DNA of 26,329 bases from assembly GCA_964436315.1 (NCBI GenBank), contig CAYTCZ010000053.1, positions 1 to 26,329 on the forward strand, read 5' to 3'. Source of the DNA: CAYTCZ01 sp964436315. GTDB lineage: Bacteria; Actinomycetota; Thermoleophilia; Gaiellales; Gaiellaceae. A program made the position numbers and the translations under genes. The notes under the pieces were generated by a model. That model saw only the letters and a list, made by a program, of their open reading frames with translations. It searched no databases and was not told the origin of the DNA. Positions 22,770 to 26,329 of this stretch are shown here, in pieces. Each line of letters starts with the position of its first letter. Within the stretch, counting starts at the first letter, position 1.

Positions 22770-23666
22770 TCAGGCCTCCCGGTCGTACTCAATCGCGCCA
22801 TCGCGCGAAATGTGGGCCGTGGCACGTCGTGCCGCCCAGCACTGGTAGTTGACCGCCACCGGGTTGAGAGTCATGTGCGTATCGGCGTGCTCGATGTGGC
22901 ACTGCAGCACCGTCACGTCACCGCCGAGGCCCATCGGGCCGATCCCCGTCTCGTTCAAGAGTTCGAACAGTTCATCCTCGAGCTGCGCGACGTCCGGATC
23001 GGCGTTCCTCGTCCCGACGGGTCTTGCGATCGCCTCTTTGGCGAGATGCATCGCATAGTCGGCCGAACCACCGATACCCACACCGACGATCCCCGGCGGG
23101 CACGGTTTCCCACCCGCGTCGACGATTGAGTCGAGAACAAAACGCTTGATCCCCGCAACTCCATCGGCGGGAACGCACATCTTGAGAAAGCTCATGTTCT
23201 CGGAGCCCGAGCCCTTTGGAACACATTTGACATCGAGGCCGTCCCATTCCGCGACGAATTCCCAGTGGACGATCGGCACCCGATGGCCAACGTTCTGGCC
23301 GGTGTTCTGGCGTGTCAAGGTGTGCACGGTGTTCGAGCGGAGAGAGTGTTCGGCCGTCGCCAGTTCTGTGCCGTCGTAAAGCGCTTCATAGATACGCGCT
23401 GGGTGGAGCGGAAAGCCCTCACCGACACGGCAGTAGTAGACGGCGATTCCCGTGTCCTGACAGACGAGGTTCTTCTCGTCGTCGGCGACGTCAACGTTGC
23501 GGACGATGGTCTCCAGAACCCGTCGGCCGGGCTCGGAAGTCTCCTTCTCCCGCGCGTCGGCGAGGGCATCACGCAGATCCTGCGGGATGTCTTTCAGCGC
23601 CCACACGTAGAGGTGTGCCGCGGCATCCGCAACCACTTGGCGGAGATCGGTGACAACGGCGCTCAT
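22770..23666 (-). CDS. Class I fumarate hydratase/tartrate dehydratase-type alpha subunit
   Basis: A 298-residue alpha subunit of a two-subunit [4Fe-4S] hydro-lyase. Cluster Cys candidates are in LVCQDTG near residue 66, LKMCVPADG near 172 and VLQCHIEHADTHM near 260, the expected three positions. GIVGVGIGGSADYAMHLAKEA is the typical glycine-rich segment. The ATG at 23666 overlaps the stop of the flavoprotein gene (ATGA). The open frame runs another 39 codons upstream but that part overlaps coding sequence. With the beta subunit it reversibly adds water across a trans double bond of a dicarboxylate or an analogue. Confidence 0.9.
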   Translation of the reverse strand: MSAVVTDLRQVVADAAAHLYVWALKDIPQDLRDALADAREKETSEPGRRVLETIVRNVDVADDEKNLVCQDTGIAVYYCRVGEGFPLHPARIYEALYDGTELATAEHSLRSNTVHTLTRQNTGQNVGHRVPIVHWEFVAEWDGLDVKCVPKGSGSENMSFLKMCVPADGVAGIKRFVLDSIVDAGGKPCPPGIVGVGIGGSADYAMHLAKEAIARPVGTRNADPDVAQLEDELFELLNETGIGPMGLGGDVTVLQCHIEHADTHMTLNPVAVNYQCWAARRATAHISRDGAIEYDREA

Positions 23667-24871
23667 GTCTTTGCGAGTTCGGCGGCGGACTTTCCGGCCC
23701 TGCGCCCAAAGACGCAGCACTCGAGCAGCGAGTTCCCCATCATGCGATTGCGGCCGTGGGTCCCGCCTGCGATTTCGCCACACGCAAACAGTCCCTCAAC
23801 CGTGGTCTGCGCATCTGCGTCGATCACGAGACCGCCGTTTTGGTAATGGAGCACTGGATAGGTGAGGATCGGCTCCGCCAGAGGGTCGACCCCTCCCGCC
23901 CGGTACCGGCGAAGCATGTACGGGAGCGAGATCTCAGCGTCGGCCTCCGAAACTCGTGTTGTATCGAGCCAGACAGCCGGGTGTCCGTCCGGTGTCTCGA
24001 CGCCACGCCCGGCCTCGACTTCGTCGACAATCGCTTTCGAGACCGCGTCGCGATGTCCCAAGGAGTCCGTGAACTCCTCCCGATTCGCGTTCAACAGGAC
24101 GGCACCGTACGCGCGCGTCGTCTCAGGGATGGAATACCCGCGCATGCTCGAGGGCCACACGCCACCATTCGGGTGGTACTGGAGCGCATCGAGATCGCGG
24201 CAGTCGGCACCGAGCCCAAGCGCCATTTCCGTCGTTTCACCCGTCGCACCAGAATGGTTGGTGGAAAGCTCGCCGCGCTCCTCTGCTTCCCGGAAACAGC
24301 GTCCTCCGCTCGCGAGTACGAGCGTTGTAACCTCGAGCTCAAAGCGCTCTCCGTCGGGAGGCCAGCACGTGACCACGAAACCGTCGGCGAGCGCTTCAAT
24401 GGAACGCACGGGCGAATTCGGATAGGTCCTAACGTTCGTGGATGTAACTTGAGCACGAAGCGCCTTGGTGATTGCGTGGCCCGTTCGATCTCCAACCTGG
24501 AGGAGTCGTTTGCGCGTTGCCCCGCCGCAGCGGGAGAGCCGGTAGCCGCCGTTCTCGCGCGTGAATTCGACTCCGTTTCGTTCGAGCCATCCGATCGTGT
24601 CCGGAGCCTCGCTGGTGAGAACCTCGACGAGGCGCATGTCTGCGGTTTCGTGGGACGATCGCCAGATGTCTTCGGCATGCCGTTCGGCCGAGTCGTCCTC
24701 GCCGACCGCTGCTTGAATGCCCCCTTGTGCTTTTGCCGAATTACACGATTGGAGTGTGCCCTTCGTGACCAGCCCAGCCCTGGCACCGTTCCGGCACGCG
24801 GTAAGCACTGCCGAGAGCCCTGAAGCGCCGCCGCCGACCACCAGGACATCAAAGGAAACCCGCTCGCTCAA
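23663..24871 (-). CDS. Soluble fumarate reductase/L-aspartate oxidase-like flavoprotein
   Basis: A 402-residue FAD enzyme of the succinate dehydrogenase/fumarate reductase flavoprotein family. It has the FAD motif VLVVGGGASGLSA at the N-terminus, AQGGIQAAVGEDDS near residue 49, LQYHPNGG near 227 (substrate His) and HYQNGGL near 345, and ends GNSLLECCVFGRRAG. The position that carries covalent-FAD His in SdhA/FrdA reads SCNSAKAQGG here, so FAD is probably non-covalent, as in NadB. At 402 residues it lacks the long C-terminal helical domain of SdhA and NadB. No iron-sulfur or membrane subunit gene is next to it. The start is a TTG just after a TATACT box. Candidate substrates are aspartate, fumarate or a sulfonate analogue. 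Confidence 0.82.
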   Translation of the reverse strand: MSERVSFDVLVVGGGASGLSAVLTACRNGARAGLVTKGTLQSCNSAKAQGGIQAAVGEDDSAERHAEDIWRSSHETADMRLVEVLTSEAPDTIGWLERNGVEFTRENGGYRLSRCGGATRKRLLQVGDRTGHAITKALRAQVTSTNVRTYPNSPVRSIEALADGFVVTCWPPDGERFELEVTTLVLASGGRCFREAEERGELSTNHSGATGETTEMALGLGADCRDLDALQYHPNGGVWPSSMRGYSIPETTRAYGAVLLNANREEFTDSLGHRDAVSKAIVDEVEAGRGVETPDGHPAVWLDTTRVSEADAEISLPYMLRRYRAGGVDPLAEPILTYPVLHYQNGGLVIDADAQTTVEGLFACGEIAGGTHGRNRMMGNSLLECCVFGRRAGKSAAELAKT

Positions 24872-24907
24872 CGCCCGGAGTATACCGAGTGATGCTTATT
24901 TAATGCA
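24872..24907 (-). promoter_or_regulatory. AT-rich promoter of the sulfur operon, probably leaderless
   Basis: On the minus strand a TATACT box (24879-24884) ends 7 bases before the TTG start at 24871, with no ribosome site between. The rest of the 36-base gap is very AT-rich for this genome and holds an imperfect inverted repeat (ATGCATTA/TAAGCAT, 24891-24907). This fits a promoter whose transcript begins at or next to the start codon. The -35 region is poor, so an activator may be needed. Confidence 0.5.
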
Positions 24908-25609
24908 TTAGGATTTCTTATCCTTATGCTTCGACCCGCGCCCCATAAGGCGGCGGACATCAGAGCCGAGCCCGCTGAAGATCGCGAAGGGATTGGTCGG
25001 CGCGACCTCCCATACCATCTGCCCGCCTGGTTCGACCTGGATCTCGGCGGATGCGGGTGCCTCCTCACGCAACCGGTCGGCGAGGGCGATAGCCTCGTCT
25101 TCGTTCGCCGCTCCGGCCAAGAGGAATGTGTGTCGCCGGACTACAGGAATTCCTCCCGACTCCAATCGAGCCGCGAGTCGGGCGGTCTCGTCGTGGTTCG
25201 GAAGCTCGACCCGGACCTCCCACTCGGCGTAGCCCGTCTCGAGAGAGCGAGCGGTTTCACGATCGAGCCGCACTCGACGCTCCTCCTCACGTTCCTCGTC
25301 AGTGCGCGGAAGAGGGAGACTGGCGTCCTCCCAGAGCTGCTCGATCGGATGCCAGCGGCTCGCGGTGACGATCGCACCGAGCCCGTGCTTGCTTAGCACC
25401 TCGTCGACCAATTCGCGCGCCTGACCTAGCGCCTCTTCGGAGTCCCCGTAGATCATCAGCTGCGACCCCTCGTGACTGACGATGAAGCGCTCCTCGAACT
25501 CCATGTGGCCTTCGAGTTCGAGGCCGAGGAGCGCATCGAGCGCCTTCCTCATTTCGTCGGAGTCGCGGAACGAGACGGTCAGTCGCCAGTCGTCGTGCAT
25601 CGACGACAT
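24908..25609 (-). CDS. Conserved-looking protein with two similar domains, function unknown
   Basis: A 233-residue soluble protein I do not recognise. It has two similar halves: residues 5-75 (WRLTVSFRDSDEMRKALDAL ... FIVSHEGSQLMIYGDSEEAL) and residues 130-200 (WEVRVELPNHDETARLAARL ... TFLLAGAANEDEAIALADRL). Each looks like a beta-alpha-beta-beta-alpha unit of a small ferredoxin-like domain, joined by a charged Glu/Arg-rich linker (TDEEREEERRVRLDRE). The C-terminal 30 residues hold a hydrophobic stretch and a Lys-rich end. The start is the ATG at 25609; a second ATG lies 9 bases in. It is the gene upstream of the sulfur operon, separated by 36 bases with a promoter. Confidence 0.75.
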   Translation of the reverse strand: MSSMHDDWRLTVSFRDSDEMRKALDALLGLELEGHMEFEERFIVSHEGSQLMIYGDSEEALGQARELVDEVLSKHGLGAIVTASRWHPIEQLWEDASLPLPRTDEEREEERRVRLDRETARSLETGYAEWEVRVELPNHDETARLAARLESGGIPVVRRHTFLLAGAANEDEAIALADRLREEAPASAEIQVEPGGQMVWEVAPTNPFAIFSGLGSDVRRLMGRGSKHKDKKS

Positions 25610-25658
25610 TGTTGACGATCATTCGCGCCGAAGACGCCGGAGTAGCCGCGCGATAGCG

Positions 25659-25814
25659 TCACACTCCTGATCCGTACCTCTTCGACGCGGTGGCCCACAC
25701 GTGCGGTTTTTGACCGTCGGATCGAAATGGGAGGCGGGTTACGGGGCCCCGAGATACGCGGGAGGCGGCGGGAACCACAATGTTCTTGCGCTCGGGATCT
25801 TCTGGTGTGGCCAT
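25659..25814 (-). CDS. Small ORF of 51 residues, uncertain
   Basis: An ATG-started frame begins 2 bases after the stop of the alcohol dehydrogenase remnant, the spacing expected of an operon partner. It translates as MATPEDPERKNIVVPAASRV followed by a basic region, ending KRYGSGV. I recognise no family. It may be a real small protein, the start of a longer gene broken by a frameshift, or chance. Confidence 0.25.
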   Translation of the reverse strand: MATPEDPERKNIVVPAASRVSRGPVTRLPFRSDGQKPHVWATASKRYGSGV

Positions 25815-25816
25815 GC

Positions 25817-26200
25817 CTACCAGACGCCGCGGTAGAGCTCCCCTACCTCCTTGGGGCTCGCCGGGCGGAGATTCATGCGCGCCCCTGGCCGCTCGACCGC
25901 GGCCTCGGCGATCTCGAGAAGCCCGTCGCCCGGCACCGAAGTCGCGCAATCGGCGAAATCCTCCGAGCTGAGCGAGGCTGACCACCGCCTGTACGACATC
26001 CTCGGAACCGGTTGCGCCATCGAACCGCGAGATCGCGTCCGCAGCAACCGAAGCATTGAACCGAAGCGCGGGAGCAAGGCACAGCGCACTCGCAGCGCCG
26101 TGCGGAACATCGAAGCGCCCGCCGAGAGCCTGGGCCATCGCATGCGCAAGGCGATGACCGGCGGTCACGTCCCATAGCTGGGTGTAAGAGCGCATCGGAC
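25817..26200 (-). pseudogene. Iron-dependent alcohol dehydrogenase remnant (C-terminal part, frameshifted)
   Basis: The leftward frame near 26190-25940 encodes GHRLAHAMAQALGGRFDVPHG and ALCLAPALRFNAS, the conserved metal-binding His region and following helix of iron-type alcohol dehydrogenase/maleylacetate reductase proteins. Near 25936-25940 the frame breaks (one extra or two missing bases) and the normal family ending, PGDGLLEIAEAAVERPGARM then SPKEVGELYRGVW, continues in another frame to 25817. The N-terminal two thirds are missing; the similarity ends before a probable transposase gene on the opposite strand. It is most simply a gene cut by insertion and then decayed, though the frameshift could be an assembly error. 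The upstream boundary is approximate. Confidence 0.65.
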
Positions 26201-26279
26201 GGAGCCTGAGAATGCTCCGGCCACCGCGGCGCTCAAAATCGTCGGCTCTTACCACAGAATCGACGAAAGGAGCACCACG
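26201..26279 (+). mobile_element. Probable left end of the insertion sequence
   Basis: Between the dehydrogenase remnant and the transposase start lies a stretch unrelated to the dehydrogenase, with a small hairpin GGAGC/GCTCC (26201-26218). The exact inverted-repeat end and any target duplication cannot be set, because the other end is outside the window. Confidence 0.3.
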
Positions 26280-26329
26280 ATGGCCGAGACCAGAAGAATG
26301 ACGGCCGAAGAGGTCGTCGGCTACCTGCT
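26280..26329 (+). CDS. Transposase N-terminus, probably IS256/mutator type (partial)
   Basis: The last 50 bases start an ORF, MAETRRMTAEEVVGYLL, with a strong ribosome site AAAGGAG 7 bases before the ATG. The MTAEEVVxYLL start resembles IS256-family (mutator-type) transposases as I remember them in actinobacteria, and its position beside a truncated gene fits an insertion. Only 17 codons are visible, so the family call is tentative. Confidence 0.45.
   Translation, partial: MAETRRMTAEEVVGYL

Noticed and set aside
23663..24871. Calling the flavoprotein SdhA or NadB outright
   Set aside because: No iron-sulfur or membrane subunit is adjacent, the covalent-FAD His is missing, the C-terminal domain is absent, and substrate motifs differ from both.

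Overview
This is a GC-rich, gene-dense bacterial chromosome fragment. It has frequent GTG/TTG starts, many 1-4 base start/stop overlaps, and three genes whose start codon lies 7-8 bases after a TAnnnT box. Those traits, together with an HSL-type hydrolase, an IS256-like transposase start and the general style of the proteins, suggest an actinobacterium, perhaps of the Thermoleophilia (Gaiellales/Solirubrobacterales). That placement is inference; no rRNA or marker gene is present. I see no tRNA, rRNA or CRISPR array.

Layout. (1) 68-3723, minus strand: one operon reading PspA/IM30 - membrane protein - membrane protein - PspA/IM30 - sulfotransferase. The two PspA genes and the two membrane genes are paralogous pairs. 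It ends in a hairpin at 6-24. (2) 3902-8737, plus strand: a GT4 glycosyltransferase overlapping an alkaline-phosphatase-superfamily enzyme, a SAM methyltransferase, and a TlpA-like lipoprotein redoxin whose catalytic CxxC reads UGA-P-T-C. A diverged, damaged tandem copy follows with UGA-Q-H-C in the same column. I read these as selenocysteine codons. (3) 8742-8890: a convergent gap made almost wholly of five hairpins. (4) 8888-17757, minus: a surface-glycan block with a second phosphatase-superfamily enzyme, an HSL-type hydrolase, a polytopic GT-C-like protein, two O-antigen ligase/polymerase-like proteins around a PIG-L deacetylase, and an anchored protein with FlgD-like Ig repeats. (5) 17796-24871, minus: a sulfur block with a TauE/SafE exporter, ATP sulfurylase, APS kinase, APS reductase, phosphosulfolactate synthase (ComA), class I fumarase-type beta and alpha subunits, and a fumarate reductase/aspartate oxidase-like flavoprotein. 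(6) 24908-26329: a two-domain protein of unknown function, a small ORF, a broken iron-dependent alcohol dehydrogenase remnant, and the first 17 codons of a probable transposase.

How the genes may work together. Sulfate is activated by Sat. CysC turns APS into PAPS, which can feed sulfotransferases such as the one at the left end. CysH reduces APS to sulfite. No sulfite reductase is present. Instead CysH is translationally coupled to ComA, which joins sulfite to phosphoenolpyruvate. The fumarase-like and fumarate-reductase-like genes in the same overlapping operon could act on sulfonate analogues of malate and fumarate, and the TauE-family protein could export the product. This sulfonate pathway is a hypothesis from gene order and family knowledge. 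The redoxin pair is the second main novelty: two copies, alike over about 95 residues but well diverged, keep UGA where Cys is expected, and each has a hairpin just downstream with the same loop sequence.
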